A stretch of 64,000 nt of DNA from Filimonas effusa (GCF_004118675.1 NZ_SDHZ01000001.1:1426001-1490000); one strand, 5' to 3'. Counted from the first letter of the stretch, positions 45,010 through 55,099 are shown. Numbers and translations are program-made. The notes: a model not told the origin generated them from the letters alone.

Positions 45010-46491
45010 ATGAAACTGCTCACGGCTGCACAAATACACGAGTGGGATGCTTATACAATTGCCCATGAACCTATATCCTCCATTGACCTCATGGAAAAAG
45101 CGGCACTTGCCTGCACCAACCATATTACCTTATTTACGGGGAGTGATTCCATATTAAAAGTATTTTGTGCAAAGGGCAATAACGGCGGTGATGGTTTGGC
45201 CATTGCCCGGCAGTTACTGGCGCAAGGGTATGACGTGTCGGTGTACATACTGGAGTTTGGGGCAAGGGGGTCTGATGATTTTGAAGCGAACCTACAGCGG
45301 TTACGCGGTATTACCGATGAGCTCTACTTTATAGAACATGCCGGCGCCTTCCCGGTTTTACATGCAGATGATATTGTGATAGATGCTTTATTTGGCTCGG
45401 GGTTAAACAGGCCACTCCAGGATTTGTCGGCCCAACTGGTTCAGCATATCAACGATGCCGATGTGAGAGTATTTTCGGTAGATGTGCCTAGCGGGATGTT
45501 CACGGAAGGTTCATCGAAGGGCAATATTATAGTTCAGGCAACACATACGCTCACCTTCCAGATACAGAAATACTGTTTTATGCTGGCAGAGAATGCTGTT
45601 TATACCGGCAGTGTTCAGGTGTTGGATATTGGCTTAAAAGAGAGCTTTCAACCTACGGAGGAGGCTATTTATCATCTTATCACTGTGCCGGATCTGCTGG
45701 CTATTTATGAGCCGCGCCATGAATTTGCGCATAAGGGCAGTTATGGCCATGCTTTACTTGCGGCGGGCAGTTACGGGAAAATGGGTGCTGCTGTACTGGC
45801 AGCAAGGGCCTGTTTAAGATCCGGGATAGGTTTATTAACTACCCTGATACCTGAAGAAGGATATATTATTATGCAGACTGCGGTTCCCGAAGCGATGGTA
45901 GTGGCCAGCATTGCTGCGGCTACGAGCGCTTATGCCTGTCTTGGGGTTGGCCCGGGACTGGGCACACACGAGGCTGCCGTAACACTGGTAGACCAGTTAC
46001 TGCAGGGCGCCAGTCAGCCAATGATCATAGATGCAGATGCTTTAAATATTATCAGCCGGCATGCCGGCTGGCTGGAGCGCATACCTGAGAACAGCATCTT
46101 AACTCCTCATCCCAAAGAATTCGACCGGTTATTCGGGGAACATGAGAATGAATCGAAGCGGATAGAAAAGGCCATTCATCTTTCGAAGCAATATCGCTGG
46201 GTTATTGTATTAAAGGGGCATCATAGTCTTGTGGCCTGGCAGGGCAAGGGCTGGTTCAATACTACCGGGAATGCGGGGATGGCCACCGGTGGCAGCGGCG
46301 ATGTGCTTACCGGCATCTTAACGGCCCTGATGGCGCAATACAAACAGCCTCATTATGCTGCTTTACTAGGGGTGTATTTGCATGGGCTGGCGGCAGATCT
46401 TGCACTGGATACGGAAGTTCATTCTATGGAAAGCCTTTTACCGTCGGATATTATCGACTCGCTTGGGCGTGCTTTTTACGCTATAGCCTAA
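45010..46491 (+). CDS. nnr: Bifunctional NAD(P)H-hydrate epimerase / ADP-dependent dehydratase
   Basis: The 493-aa protein starts at ATG 45010 (a TTG lies 15 bp upstream). The N-terminal YjeF_N epimerase half (about 1-210) has KGNNGGDGLAIARQL and VDVPSGMF. The C-terminal carbohydrate-kinase-like dehydratase half (about 225-493) has the GSYGKMGAAVLAARACLRSG segment, GVGPGLGT, LTPHPKEFDRL and the conserved GNAGMATGGSGDVLTG. It repairs damaged NADHX and NADPHX. The fused form is the usual bacterial one. Confidence 0.96.
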   Translation: MKLLTAAQIHEWDAYTIAHEPISSIDLMEKAALACTNHITLFTGSDSILKVFCAKGNNGGDGLAIARQLLAQGYDVSVYILEFGARGSDDFEANLQRLRGITDELYFIEHAGAFPVLHADDIVIDALFGSGLNRPLQDLSAQLVQHINDADVRVFSVDVPSGMFTEGSSKGNIIVQATHTLTFQIQKYCFMLAENAVYTGSVQVLDIGLKESFQPTEEAIYHLITVPDLLAIYEPRHEFAHKGSYGHALLAAGSYGKMGAAVLAARACLRSGIGLLTTLIPEEGYIIMQTAVPEAMVVASIAAATSAYACLGVGPGLGTHEAAVTLVDQLLQGASQPMIIDADALNIISRHAGWLERIPENSILTPHPKEFDRLFGEHENESKRIEKAIHLSKQYRWVIVLKGHHSLVAWQGKGWFNTTGNAGMATGGSGDVLTGILTALMAQYKQPHYAALLGVYLHGLAADLALDTEVHSMESLLPSDIIDSLGRAFYAIA

Positions 46492-46553
46492 TATCGGAAG
46501 CCTTGGGGCTTGTAAAAGTATTGCAACTATATAAAAGCCCATGGGGCAGCTAT

Positions 46554-47672
46554 ATGAATAGATTTTTTTTCTGGGTACCGGTTTTAGCTTTTGCCAGTTG
46601 CCGGTATCAAAAGCCTATTACTACGGTTGACTACCTGAACAATGGTCAAACCTGCAACCAGAAGATACCTGCAGACATTATAAAGAACGGGAAGATAAAT
46701 AGCGCTTTTATTAAAAGCCTCCAATTTAGCATTTTAGATTCCATTTCTTTTCCCGATAAAAATCCTGATAGAAAGAAGCTATACAGCACTCCTGTTGCAG
46801 TCGATTTCAGTAAGAGAATAAAGCGACATTCAGAAGCATATTATTCCGTGTATACAGCTTATAATATCGACAAGGCAATAAAATACTATAATAAGCTTTT
46901 TGAAAATAAGATAGACTTCAATTCCCAGGAGGATTACAGGGAGATAAGTGTTTTGTATGGTGATATACCGTTATTAACCTCCCCCAAAGAATTCATTATT
47001 CAGCCCGGGGGCCAACCGTCGCCTTCTTTGTTTTACCATGAGATGGGACACAGGGCCTTCTGGTATCTTCAGGATAGATTAAACATTAAGTTCGGAGGGC
47101 TTACCTATATACATATGGGGCTTCTGGAATACTTCACGGTTTCGTTAAACAATTCCCCTGTTGTTGGAGAAGATTTCGTTCCCTCAAATCTGATAAGAGA
47201 CGCTTCCCGATTATGCCAGTATCCTGCTGCCGATTCCCTTTATATCGGCTCTTTTTTCGATAAGCTGAAAGCGTTTTATAAATCAGAACTCGAAAATGAG
47301 CATAATAACATTTCAAAGTATTACTATCTCTCCGTTTCCAGGTATCAAAAATACTTTGCAAACGTGCTGGATAATCATAGAGCCGGTTTGATTATCACTT
47401 CTACCTTATGGCGTATCAGGCAAAAACTCGGAAAAGACAAAACCGACCGGCTTGTAGCTCAGACTATTTTGGGATTAAATTCATTTTTTGACAGGAGAGA
47501 TCAATTCTACCGGGCGGGCAAGGAGGAATCATCTTCCGCTAAGATAGAGTGGTTTGACCTGTATTATGGATTGATTCAGACGGATAAAGCGCTCTATAAT
47601 GGAGAGAATCAATTAGTTATTGAAAAGGAATTCAAAACAACCGGTTTCCCGGTCGAGAGCGTAAAAAAATAG
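46554..47672 (+). CDS. Lipoprotein with HExxH metalloprotease-like motif, unknown family
   Basis: The 372-aa product starts at ATG 46554, which gives a proper lipoprotein signal (FASC, C16); the open frame begins 51 bp earlier. The protein has one clear motif, FYHEMGHRAFW (H162, E163, H166), inside an alpha-helical context, with a plausible third ligand in GLLEYFT. It could be a gluzincin-like peptidase. AT-richer codon use than its neighbours and the lack of recognised relatives suggest an accessory gene. No operon partner is evident. Confidence 0.7.
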   Translation: MNRFFFWVPVLAFASCRYQKPITTVDYLNNGQTCNQKIPADIIKNGKINSAFIKSLQFSILDSISFPDKNPDRKKLYSTPVAVDFSKRIKRHSEAYYSVYTAYNIDKAIKYYNKLFENKIDFNSQEDYREISVLYGDIPLLTSPKEFIIQPGGQPSPSLFYHEMGHRAFWYLQDRLNIKFGGLTYIHMGLLEYFTVSLNNSPVVGEDFVPSNLIRDASRLCQYPAADSLYIGSFFDKLKAFYKSELENEHNNISKYYYLSVSRYQKYFANVLDNHRAGLIITSTLWRIRQKLGKDKTDRLVAQTILGLNSFFDRRDQFYRAGKEESSSAKIEWFDLYYGLIQTDKALYNGENQLVIEKEFKTTGFPVESVKK

Positions 47673-47692
47673 AGGTGTTGGAAAACACCTCT
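47671..47692. terminator. 9-bp perfect hairpin after the lipoprotein gene
   Basis: AGAGGTGTT and AACACCTCT are exact complements around a GGAA loop, starting at the stop codon. It is stable, but no T-run follows, so termination is uncertain. Confidence 0.45.
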
Positions 47693-47972
47693 CTGTAACC
47701 CTTCATAAACAATCCATACCCCTATGGATAGTTATTTTATTGGAGCAAACTTAAAAAAATATTAAAGGATTAAAAAAATATTAAATACATTTTCACATTT
47801 TTTTCCGATAATTCTAATAGGTTTCTAATGTGGAATTCGGGAGGAGAAAAGCAGACAGGGGTTTATCAATTAATTACAAATGATATAAATCACGTGTATG
47901 TTATAGGTGGTACAGTGCATTTTTTCACTACCTTTCGATTTTATATCAATTAAATCTTCGACATCCTTGCTT
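47673..47972. other. AT-rich leader region of hppA
   Basis: Three hundred bases with runs of A and T (47745-47815) and no ORF. It probably holds the hppA promoter and leader. I could not fix a TAnnTTTG box. Confidence 0.45.
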
Positions 47973-50189
47973 ATGTACAACTCACTGTTTTATCTCGTGC
48001 CTGTGATGGGCGTAATAGGCCTTTTGTACACTTTTGTCAAATTCAACTGGGTATCTCGCCAGGATGCCGGCAACGAACGGATGAAGGAAATCAGCACTTA
48101 TATTGCTGATGGTTCTATGGCTTTTCTGAAAGCGGAATGGAAGATCCTCTCCTATTTTGTAATTATAGTTGCGTTGTTGCTGGGTGTAATGGCTCAAAGT
48201 AACCCGCATTCGAACTGGTTGATCGCTGTAGCCTTCATATTGGGTGCGATTTGCAGCGCTACCGCCGGTTATATAGGCATGAAGGTGGCTACCAAGGCCA
48301 ATGTACGTACAGCACATGCGGCACGCACCAGTTTATCGAAAGCTTTATCCGTTTCTTTTACAGGTGGTTCTGTTATGGGACTGGGTGTAGCTGGTTTAGC
48401 CGTTTTAGGTTTAGGAGGGTTATACCTTATTTTCAAACAAATACTGGCGCCCGGAGCTGAAGTTCGATCGGAGGAAATGCTGCGGACTATTGAAGTACTT
48501 ACCGGTTTTTCACTTGGTGCAGAATCTATTGCGTTGTTTGCGCGTGTTGGCGGTGGTATTTATACCAAGGCAGCCGACGTTGGCGCTGACCTTGTAGGTA
48601 AAGTAGAAGCTGGCATCCCCGAAGATGATCCGCGTAACCCTGCCACTATTGCCGACAACGTTGGTGATAACGTAGGTGATGTTGCGGGTATGGGCGCCGA
48701 CTTATTCGGTTCTTATGTGGCAACCGTTCTTGCAACGATGGTACTGGGGCAAGAAACTATATCCAGTGATAATTTCGAAGGTTTTGGCCCTATATTGTTG
48801 CCAATGATAATAGCTGGTTTAGGCATCCTGTTTTCCATCATCGGCACTTTCTTCGTTAAGATAAGTGATGCTGCCGGTATCAATACCAGCAATGTACAAC
48901 GTGCCTTAAACATGGGTAACTGGGGTTCTATCGTATTAACGGCCCTAGCCTGTATTGGACTTGTATATTATATTTTACCGGAAACAATGACCTTACGTGG
49001 TCTTGAATTCACCAAATGGGGAGTACTGGGCGCGATTGGTGTTGGTTTACTGGTAGGTACTCTTATGAGTATCATTACTGAATACTATACAGCGATGGGC
49101 AAACGTCCTGTAATGAGCATTATCAGGCAGTCTGCTACGGGGCATGCTACCAACGTAATTGGTGGTCTGGCAGTAGGTATGGAATCGACCCTGCTCCCGA
49201 TACTGGTACTGGCAGGTGGTATTTATGGTTCTTATGCCTGTGCTGGTTTATATGGCGTGGCTATTGCAGCTGCGGGTATGATGGCGACTACTGCGATGCA
49301 ATTGGCGATCGATGCGTTTGGTCCTATTGCCGACAATGCCGGCGGTATTGCCGAGATGAGCGAGTTACCTAAAGAAGTTCGTGAAAAAACCGACGTTCTG
49401 GATGCGGTGGGTAACACTACAGCTGCTACCGGTAAAGGTTTTGCGATTGCTTCTGCGGCCTTAACGGCGCTGGCATTGTTTGCTGCGTTTGTGGGTGTAG
49501 CTGGCATCAGCGGGATCGATATATATAAAGCGGATGTCCTGGCTTGTTTATTTGTAGGAGCGATGATACCTTTTATTTTCTCCTCACTGGCCATACGTGC
49601 GGTAGGTGAAGCTGCGATGTCGATGGTTGAAGAAGTACGCCGCCAGTTCCGTTCTATTCCAGGTATCATGGAAGGCACCGGAAAACCTGAATACGACAAA
49701 TGCGTGGCGATTTCAACACAGGCTTCGATCAAAAAAATGATGTTGCCCGGTGCTATTGCTATTATTTCTCCGCTGATCATCGGCTTTTTAATGGGACCTG
49801 AAGCACTGGGCGGTTTTCTTGCAGGCGCTACTGTGAGCGGTGTGTTAATGGGTATGTTCCAGAACAATGCCGGCGGTGCATGGGACAACGCTAAAAAAAG
49901 CTTTGAGAAAGGTGTTGAAATCAATGGTGAGACTTACTATAAGAAATCAGAACCCCATAAGGCTTCGGTAACCGGTGATACCGTAGGTGATCCTTTCAAA
50001 GACACCTCCGGCCCATCAATGAACATCCTTATTAAACTGATGTCGATTGTATCACTGGTAATAGCTCCAACGTTAGCGCAGTTATTCCATACAAAAGATG
50101 CAGTTCGTGTGAAACAAAAGCCAGCTATCGAGCAAACCGTACAAGCTGCTGTTCCTGCCAACCAAGGCAATGTTGCAGCTTATAAATAA
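47973..50189 (+). CDS. hppA: Membrane-bound ion-translocating pyrophosphatase
   Basis: The 738-aa protein starts at ATG 47973 and has about 16 membrane segments. The pyrophosphate site is visible as [23 protein letters not shown] and the following [17 protein letters not shown], with the second aspartate cluster around [12 protein letters not shown]. The segment [10 protein letters not shown] has Ala and Gly where K+-independent enzymes have Lys and Thr, so it belongs to the K+-dependent class. It hydrolyses PPi and pumps H+ or Na+ (or both) across the inner membrane; the ion cannot be read from what I checked. Confidence 0.97.
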   Translation: MYNSLFYLVPVMGVIGLLYTFVKFNWVSRQDAGNERMKEISTYIADGSMAFLKAEWKILSYFVIIVALLLGVMAQSNPHSNWLIAVAFILGAICSATAGYIGMKVATKANVRTAHAARTSLSKALSVSFTGGSVMGLGVAGLAVLGLGGLYLIFKQILAPGAEVRSEEMLRTIEVLTGFSLGAESIALFARVGGGIYTKAADVGADLVGKVEAGIPEDDPRNPATIADNVGDNVGDVAGMGADLFGSYVATVLATMVLGQETISSDNFEGFGPILLPMIIAGLGILFSIIGTFFVKISDAAGINTSNVQRALNMGNWGSIVLTALACIGLVYYILPETMTLRGLEFTKWGVLGAIGVGLLVGTLMSIITEYYTAMGKRPVMSIIRQSATGHATNVIGGLAVGMESTLLPILVLAGGIYGSYACAGLYGVAIAAAGMMATTAMQLAIDAFGPIADNAGGIAEMSELPKEVREKTDVLDAVGNTTAATGKGFAIASAALTALALFAAFVGVAGISGIDIYKADVLACLFVGAMIPFIFSSLAIRAVGEAAMSMVEEVRRQFRSIPGIMEGTGKPEYDKCVAISTQASIKKMMLPGAIAIISPLIIGFLMGPEALGGFLAGATVSGVLMGMFQNNAGGAWDNAKKSFEKGVEINGETYYKKSEPHKASVTGDTVGDPFKDTSGPSMNILIKLMSIVSLVIAPTLAQLFHTKDAVRVKQKPAIEQTVQAAVPANQGNVAAYK

Positions 50190-50201
50190 CATTTCGTTGT
50201 T

Positions 50202-50244
50202 AAAAAAAAGCGGGCCGGATGTAGTTATCCGGCCCGCTTTTTTA
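50202..50244 (+). terminator. Terminator of hppA
   Basis: GCGGGCCGGAT (50210-50220) and its exact complement (50227-50237) with a 6-nt loop, followed by TTTTTT and preceded by an A-run, so it may act in both directions. Confidence 0.93.
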
Positions 50245-50257
50245 TATACTTGTGTCT

Positions 50258-50731
50258 ATGAAAAACTTAATTTACTCACTCCCTTTATTGTTATTACCGG
50301 CCTGTAATAACGGTGAACAAAATAACAAGCATTCCGATTCAACCGTTATTATAAAACCAGCCAGTCAGGTATCTGAGAAAAGAGAAAAAGTAAGCAGTAC
50401 ACCTGTGGCAGAATACAAACAGAAAGTTCCTGATGAGCTAAACGACTGGTATTTTACGGTTAAGGTGTATGAAACCTCTGCCACTTTTGGTTATCGTATA
50501 CAGTTGCAATACCAGGAACTGAGGGCGGAAGACAATTTTACCGTTCCTAATCTAGGTTTCAATCCTGTTATTTCCATCAAAAAGGGGCCTGAGGATTATA
50601 GTTGCGTTATCGGGTTTCATGACAAGGAAGGATTATTCAAAGAATATAAGCTGGTAACGGCGAAGAACGGGAAGGTAAATATCAAAACCATTGGTCATTA
50701 TGCGGTTTCAACCGTTTCGCGCGTACAATAA
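50258..50731 (+). CDS. Small lipoprotein of unknown function
   Basis: The 157-aa protein starts at ATG 50258 with a lipobox LPAC (C17). A Ser/Lys-rich linker (about 20-60) is followed by a beta-rich domain with alternating hydrophobic residues (WYFTVKVYETSATFGYRIQL). It has its own short upstream region after the hppA terminator. Function not recognised. Confidence 0.7.
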   Translation: MKNLIYSLPLLLLPACNNGEQNNKHSDSTVIIKPASQVSEKREKVSSTPVAEYKQKVPDELNDWYFTVKVYETSATFGYRIQLQYQELRAEDNFTVPNLGFNPVISIKKGPEDYSCVIGFHDKEGLFKEYKLVTAKNGKVNIKTIGHYAVSTVSRVQ

Positions 50732-50756
50732 GCTGGAATTTTACCGAAATTTTATG

Positions 50757-50785
50757 TTTGAAAGCGCATATAATACTTACATTTG
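50757..50785 (+). promoter_or_regulatory. Bacteroidota-type promoter of the blaI-like gene
   Basis: TTTG (50757-50760), a 17-bp gap, then TACATTTG (50778-50785), matching -33 TTTG and -7 TAnnTTTG. It lies 20 bp before the start codon, so the leader is very short. Confidence 0.7.
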
Positions 50786-50786
50786 A

Positions 50787-50802
50787 TACGAAATAATTCG
50801 TA
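50787..50802. promoter_or_regulatory. Inverted-repeat operator, probable BlaI-type site
   Basis: TACGAA-ATAA-TTCGTA is a perfect 6-bp inverted repeat. It starts one base after the -7 box and ends two bases before the ATG of the BlaI-like repressor. This position, over the expected transcription start, fits autorepression. Confidence 0.65.
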
Positions 50803-50804
50803 AC

Positions 50805-51188
50805 ATGAGCAATCTAAAAAGTGTGAAACCGACAGAAAGTGAGCTAGAGATACTACAGATACTCTGGAAAAGAGAGCAGGCAACCGTACGTGAAGTGCAT
50901 GAGGAGTTAAGCCAGTATAAAGAAAGTGGTTATACTACCACTCTCAAACTCATGCAGATCATGTTTGAAAAGGGTATTGTGGTGCGTGATGATTCTGCGA
51001 AGACACATATTTACCGGCCCAACATATCGAGGGACAACACCCAGAAGCAACTGCTGGGCAAGATGGTGAATTCCTTATTTGAAGGTTCTACCAGCCAGCT
51101 GGTGATGCAGGCGCTGGGCAGTACACCACCTTCCAGGGAAGAACTGGATGAGATTCAGCAGCTGCTGGACAATCTGAAAAAACAATAA
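50805..51188 (+). CDS. BlaI/MecI/CopY-family transcriptional repressor
   Basis: The 127-aa protein has an N-terminal winged helix (about 8-75) with TESELEILQILWKREQATVREVHEEL and GYTTTLKLMQIMFEKG, then a helical dimerisation tail. Repressors of this family are inactivated by the partner membrane protease encoded next door. It lies 10 bp upstream of the M56 gene, in one operon with a promoter and operator visible just upstream. Confidence 0.94.
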   Translation: MSNLKSVKPTESELEILQILWKREQATVREVHEELSQYKESGYTTTLKLMQIMFEKGIVVRDDSAKTHIYRPNISRDNTQKQLLGKMVNSLFEGSTSQLVMQALGSTPPSREELDEIQQLLDNLKKQ

Positions 51189-51198
51189 ACCGCATTGT

Positions 51199-53352
51199 AT
51201 GCAGGCATTGCTCCACTCTCCTTTTTTACAGGCATTGGGTTATGCCATTGCCAACAGTTTGTGGCAGGCAGCCCTTTTATGGCTGGCAGTGGCATTGATC
51301 ACGGGTCTTGTTCCTTTATCGGCTGCGGTTAAATACCGGTTAGCACTTATTGCGCAACTGGGGGCCTTTTGCTGGTTTCTTATCACTTTCAAGGTATATT
51401 TTCAGCAATGTGCGGTGGCTGCTTCGGCCCTGGAGTCGTTGAACATGCCTGCGGAGAATGCGTGGATAGTAGCGCCGGAAGCAACATCTTTCCGTTCCAG
51501 CTTACTGGCGTGGACGTTGAAAATAGAGCAGCTGCTACCGTTTTTATCGATAGCTTACCTGTTCCTGCTGGTGTTCCTGGGGGTTAAATGGATCAGGACC
51601 TACCGCAAGGCGCAGCAGATACGTAAGGATGGGTTGCATAAAATTGATGTGGAGTGGCGTTTGTTTGTACAAAAGGTTGCCGTGCAGCTTCATATAAAAC
51701 CCAAGGTAGAGCTCTTTCTATCTTCTGTGGTGAACAGTCCTTTAACAGTGGGTTATCTTAAACCTATTATCTTATTACCCATAGCCAGTATCAACCATCT
51801 TACTCCGCAGCAACTGGAGGCATTGTTATTACATGAGCTGGCGCATATTAAACGGGGGGATTATTTCATCAACCTGATACAATCTGTCATAGAGATCACA
51901 TTGTTCTTCAATCCGTTTATGCAACTGCTGAGCCGTTTAACGCGGAAGGAAAGGGAGAACGCCTGTGACGACTGGGTATTACAGTTTCAATATAATCCTT
52001 CGATGTATGCTGAAGCGCTGTTGCGTATGGCGCATTTACAGGCGGCCCCGGTACTAGCCATGCAGGCCAGTGGTAATAAGGGAGAATTGCTGCCCCGGGT
52101 AAAGCGCATGCTGAACCAACAAGAAAAGGCATTTAATTATAAACAACACCTGATTGCCCTGGTAGTTATGACGGGGGTGTTAAGCACTATAGCCTGGCTG
52201 CAGCCAGGATTATCGAGCTATAACCAGGCTGGCAATGGCAAAACACAGCAACCGGTATTATTGGAACCGATCACTGCAAGGGTAGACAACCCTTTATTCA
52301 ATCCTGTTTTTTTCCTTGCGAATCATAAGCGCGACGAGGGGGAAAGAACCCATACAGCGGAAAAGCCTGCCGTCAAAATTCGTACTACCGTAGCTGCGGC
52401 CGCGCGTTATAAAGAAGAGCCGGAAAGTACCCTTGCAACTGTCATTGAAGAAAGCGCCAGGATAGACAGCAATATATTGCAACCTGTTATGGCGGAGCAT
52501 ATTACGGTAATGCCGTTACCTAATTTTGTGGTACAGCTGCAAAACATGGACATGGTACCTCCTGCTCCTGAAGTATTTTATTACCGTTTGCCCATGCGCC
52601 CTCCCCAACCAGGTGGCCGTACAGCCAGAAGTATAAAAGTGAGGATAGCGGCTCCGCCAGCCCCGCCAAGGGCAAGAGTGTTGCAGCGCGCAGACAATAT
52701 ACGGAGTTACGCTTCCGGTACTGCAGCGAGCCTACGCCGTACCATGGACAGCGCTCATGTAAGAATGCATCATAGAAATATAGATCGTGCCATCAGCAAT
52801 TTGTTGAGAGAGATAGCAGATTCCGGCCGTTTGTCGCAATCGCGCCAGTTCCGGTTATTAGCCAAATTGCCTGCCGACCTGGAGCTGCTGGACACGGAGA
52901 TGCTGGAACGCGCCTTTGAAATGTTGGAACGCCAGGAAGCGATCTGGGCCTATTGCCGTCCTGCGGTTAAGGAAAAAGACCGTGTAAGGCCGGATGTTAA
53001 TGTTACCATCAAAAAAAGGAAAGATCATTCCACCAATAATACCAATGGCACAACGGCAGGGGCTACCATGCTGCAACAAGGCACGGCTACCTATTATACC
53101 CAGCCTGTACCGCCTCCACCCCCATCGTCGTATAATGAGCGCCAGCCACAAGTGGTCACTTATCAATATAAAGATGTGATGATCACTATTTCGAACAGCT
53201 TAAATGGCGTTACCACACAAAGCAGTCAGATCACCATCCGGAAGATGACCAAGGAAGAAAAGCAGGAGAATATGCTGGTTGATGAAAAAGAGGCGGTGCC
53301 GGCGGGACCGGAAGCTCCGCTGAGCCAGTCGTTACTCATTCATGCAGATTAG
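51199..53352 (+). CDS. BlaR1-like M56 membrane metallopeptidase with atypical C-terminus
   Basis: The 717-aa protein has membrane segments near residues 16-38, 46-66, 110-132, about 222-240 and 313-332. The zinc-protease motif HELAHIKRGD (H212, E213, H216) lies in the cytosolic loop, as in BlaR1/MecR1. The region after residue 335 has no penicillin-binding sensor domain. It is a long, Pro/Arg/Thr-rich, probably disordered periplasmic part with a short helical stretch (about 520-590) and runs such as PVPPPPPSSY. The signal sensed is therefore unlikely to be a beta-lactam. It forms a pair with the upstream repressor. Confidence 0.9.
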   Translation: MQALLHSPFLQALGYAIANSLWQAALLWLAVALITGLVPLSAAVKYRLALIAQLGAFCWFLITFKVYFQQCAVAASALESLNMPAENAWIVAPEATSFRSSLLAWTLKIEQLLPFLSIAYLFLLVFLGVKWIRTYRKAQQIRKDGLHKIDVEWRLFVQKVAVQLHIKPKVELFLSSVVNSPLTVGYLKPIILLPIASINHLTPQQLEALLLHELAHIKRGDYFINLIQSVIEITLFFNPFMQLLSRLTRKERENACDDWVLQFQYNPSMYAEALLRMAHLQAAPVLAMQASGNKGELLPRVKRMLNQQEKAFNYKQHLIALVVMTGVLSTIAWLQPGLSSYNQAGNGKTQQPVLLEPITARVDNPLFNPVFFLANHKRDEGERTHTAEKPAVKIRTTVAAAARYKEEPESTLATVIEESARIDSNILQPVMAEHITVMPLPNFVVQLQNMDMVPPAPEVFYYRLPMRPPQPGGRTARSIKVRIAAPPAPPRARVLQRADNIRSYASGTAASLRRTMDSAHVRMHHRNIDRAISNLLREIADSGRLSQSRQFRLLAKLPADLELLDTEMLERAFEMLERQEAIWAYCRPAVKEKDRVRPDVNVTIKKRKDHSTNNTNGTTAGATMLQQGTATYYTQPVPPPPPSSYNERQPQVVTYQYKDVMITISNSLNGVTTQSSQITIRKMTKEEKQENMLVDEKEAVPAGPEAPLSQSLLIHAD

Positions 53353-53372
53353 GATCTATTGAGGTTGCTGTG

Positions 53373-54413
53373 TTACCAAATATTCTTCGGGCACCAATCA
53401 TCGTGGTTATTACCCAGGGCGAGGCCTATGAGGATCTCGTGTGTTCCCTTGGTGACGTTATTCAATTTAGAAGCCGTAAAATCGTACGCATAGCCAATAT
53501 TGAGGTTATTGCTGATATTCATACCTAACATTACGGCATATCCTTCTTTAAAACGGTAATTTAATCCTACCCAGGCGTCATCCCTGTATTGCAGTTTTGC
53601 ATTGAGGTCGAGGCTGGCGGGAGTTGGCGTTACATATTTTACAAGAACAGAAGGCAGGAGGGAAAAGTCTTCTCCGAGAAAAGTAAGGAAGCCCCCGGAC
53701 AGAAACAAGTGAGGTAAGAGTTTTCCTTTCAGTTTTGCGATAGAATCGCCTGTAAGTTTGCCGCCGTCGAAGCCGATACCCTGTGGAACGATGTTAAGGC
53801 TTGATGCGCCGACAAAGAATTTTGAGGAGTACAACCAAATACCTGCGTTAAAATCCGTTTTCAATTTATTCAATTCGCCGCTGCCCTGCAGGATGGGGTC
53901 TACGGGATATTCAACACCGAAATCGAGTTTTTCGGAGTTAAGGCGCATTTGCTGTACGCCTGCAGACAGGCCGGCGCTGATATTCATGGAGGGTGAAAGC
54001 GCGATATGATAGGCAAAAGTGCCGTAGGCAGAAAAGCGGTTCATAGGCCCTGTTCTGTCGTTGATAAATGAAAATCCCATTCCGGCATGGGGCGGTGGAG
54101 CGGTGTATTCGTTCCAGTAAGCTTTTCCGCGCGGGTTGGTGCCGGAAGCGTGGGTGCCTGCGATGGTAGGCCTGTCGTAGTCGCTTTTGGTAAGTGGTCC
54201 GTGAACAGTGACGTAAGTCGTTACCGGCGATCCGTTCAAACCTACCCATTGGTGCCTGTGGCTCATTTTTACATCCCAATAGTTTTCGATACCTGCGACT
54301 GCGGGATTGATGATGAAACTATTCAAAATGTATTGCGTGTATTGGGGGCGTTGCTGCGCATGTAACTGAATTACTCCTACCATTGCAAGAACAATAGCCA
54401 GTCGTCTTTTCAT
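53373..54413 (-). CDS. PorP/SprF-family type IX secretion system membrane protein
   Basis: The 346-aa protein has a signal peptide (about 1-19, ending LHAQ) and the family opening QRPQYTQYILNSFIINPAVAGIENYW. The remainder is an outer-membrane beta-barrel with HRHQWVGLNGSP and a late NNLNIGYAYDF strand. PorP/SprF proteins work with PorE/SprE to anchor T9SS cargo or gliding components. It stands alone rather than beside a SprB-like adhesin gene. Confidence 0.93.
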   Translation of the reverse strand: MKRRLAIVLAMVGVIQLHAQQRPQYTQYILNSFIINPAVAGIENYWDVKMSHRHQWVGLNGSPVTTYVTVHGPLTKSDYDRPTIAGTHASGTNPRGKAYWNEYTAPPPHAGMGFSFINDRTGPMNRFSAYGTFAYHIALSPSMNISAGLSAGVQQMRLNSEKLDFGVEYPVDPILQGSGELNKLKTDFNAGIWLYSSKFFVGASSLNIVPQGIGFDGGKLTGDSIAKLKGKLLPHLFLSGGFLTFLGEDFSLLPSVLVKYVTPTPASLDLNAKLQYRDDAWVGLNYRFKEGYAVMLGMNISNNLNIGYAYDFTASKLNNVTKGTHEILIGLALGNNHDDWCPKNIW

Positions 54414-54478
54414 GTCTTAAAAATAGACAATCAGCTATAGAGGCCGGAGCTGAAAAAGGCCGTTTTTCCTCCCTTAGA

Positions 54479-55099
54479 TCAGGGGATTAAGGCCTTAGGG
54501 CCTGCGCAGAAGAGCAGGTCGATGATACTCAAATTAGGCTGGAAGCCGTTGCGATCTTCGAAAAGCTGGAAGTAACGGGGCAGGTTACCGGTATGGTTCC
54601 GGAAGTTAGAGGGGCGCCAGTAATTTCTAAAATCTGCCATTACGGCAGGATTATATTCCTGTACGAAGTTATCGGTTAGTTTAACTGAAGCGGTTGTTTT
54701 AAACAGCTTTTGAATCCATGCTGCTATTTCGAGGTTAAGATCGAAAAGGTAGACGTGCCGTTTTTGGAGCAGGCTTTCGACGCTGCCGGCATAAAAATCA
54801 AAATAGGGTGCGCGGCGGTAACATGAGGTAATGGACCTCCAGTGCTGGACGTTCCATTTATCCTGCCAGGCAATTTTGATATCGCGGTAGGAGGCTTTCT
54901 GATCGCGTCCTTTTTCGAGGGGGACGGATAAATTAATGAGTCCGTTGCTGCCGGCGATGATACAACGGTTGCGAAAACTGTTCTTCTGGTAGGTATCACA
55001 TGCTTCTATTTCAACATATGAATATTCAAACCACATTTTTATTAAGCTAATGCATGGAAAGTATTGGTTATCAGTTATTAATACTTTTTCAGATTCCAT
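54479..55099 (-). CDS. WbqC-like family protein
   Basis: The 206-aa protein starts VLITDNQYFPCISLIKMWF and has INLSVPLEKGRDQKASYRDIKIA, WQDKWNVQHWRSITSCYRRAPYF-type and LSIIDLLFCAGP segments, all typical of WbqC-like proteins (found in O-antigen loci and also as stand-alone genes in Bacteroidota). The enzymatic role is uncertain, possibly glycine or threonine transfer chemistry. It marks the edge of the core region before an AT-rich island. Confidence 0.88.
   Translation of the reverse strand: MESEKVLITDNQYFPCISLIKMWFEYSYVEIEACDTYQKNSFRNRCIIAGSNGLINLSVPLEKGRDQKASYRDIKIAWQDKWNVQHWRSITSCYRRAPYFDFYAGSVESLLQKRHVYLFDLNLEIAAWIQKLFKTTASVKLTDNFVQEYNPAVMADFRNYWRPSNFRNHTGNLPRYFQLFEDRNGFQPNLSIIDLLFCAGPKALIP

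Noticed and set aside
49232-49924. Minus-strand open frame of 230 codons within hppA
   Set aside because: Ala/Pro/Ser-rich shadow of a highly conserved pump gene.
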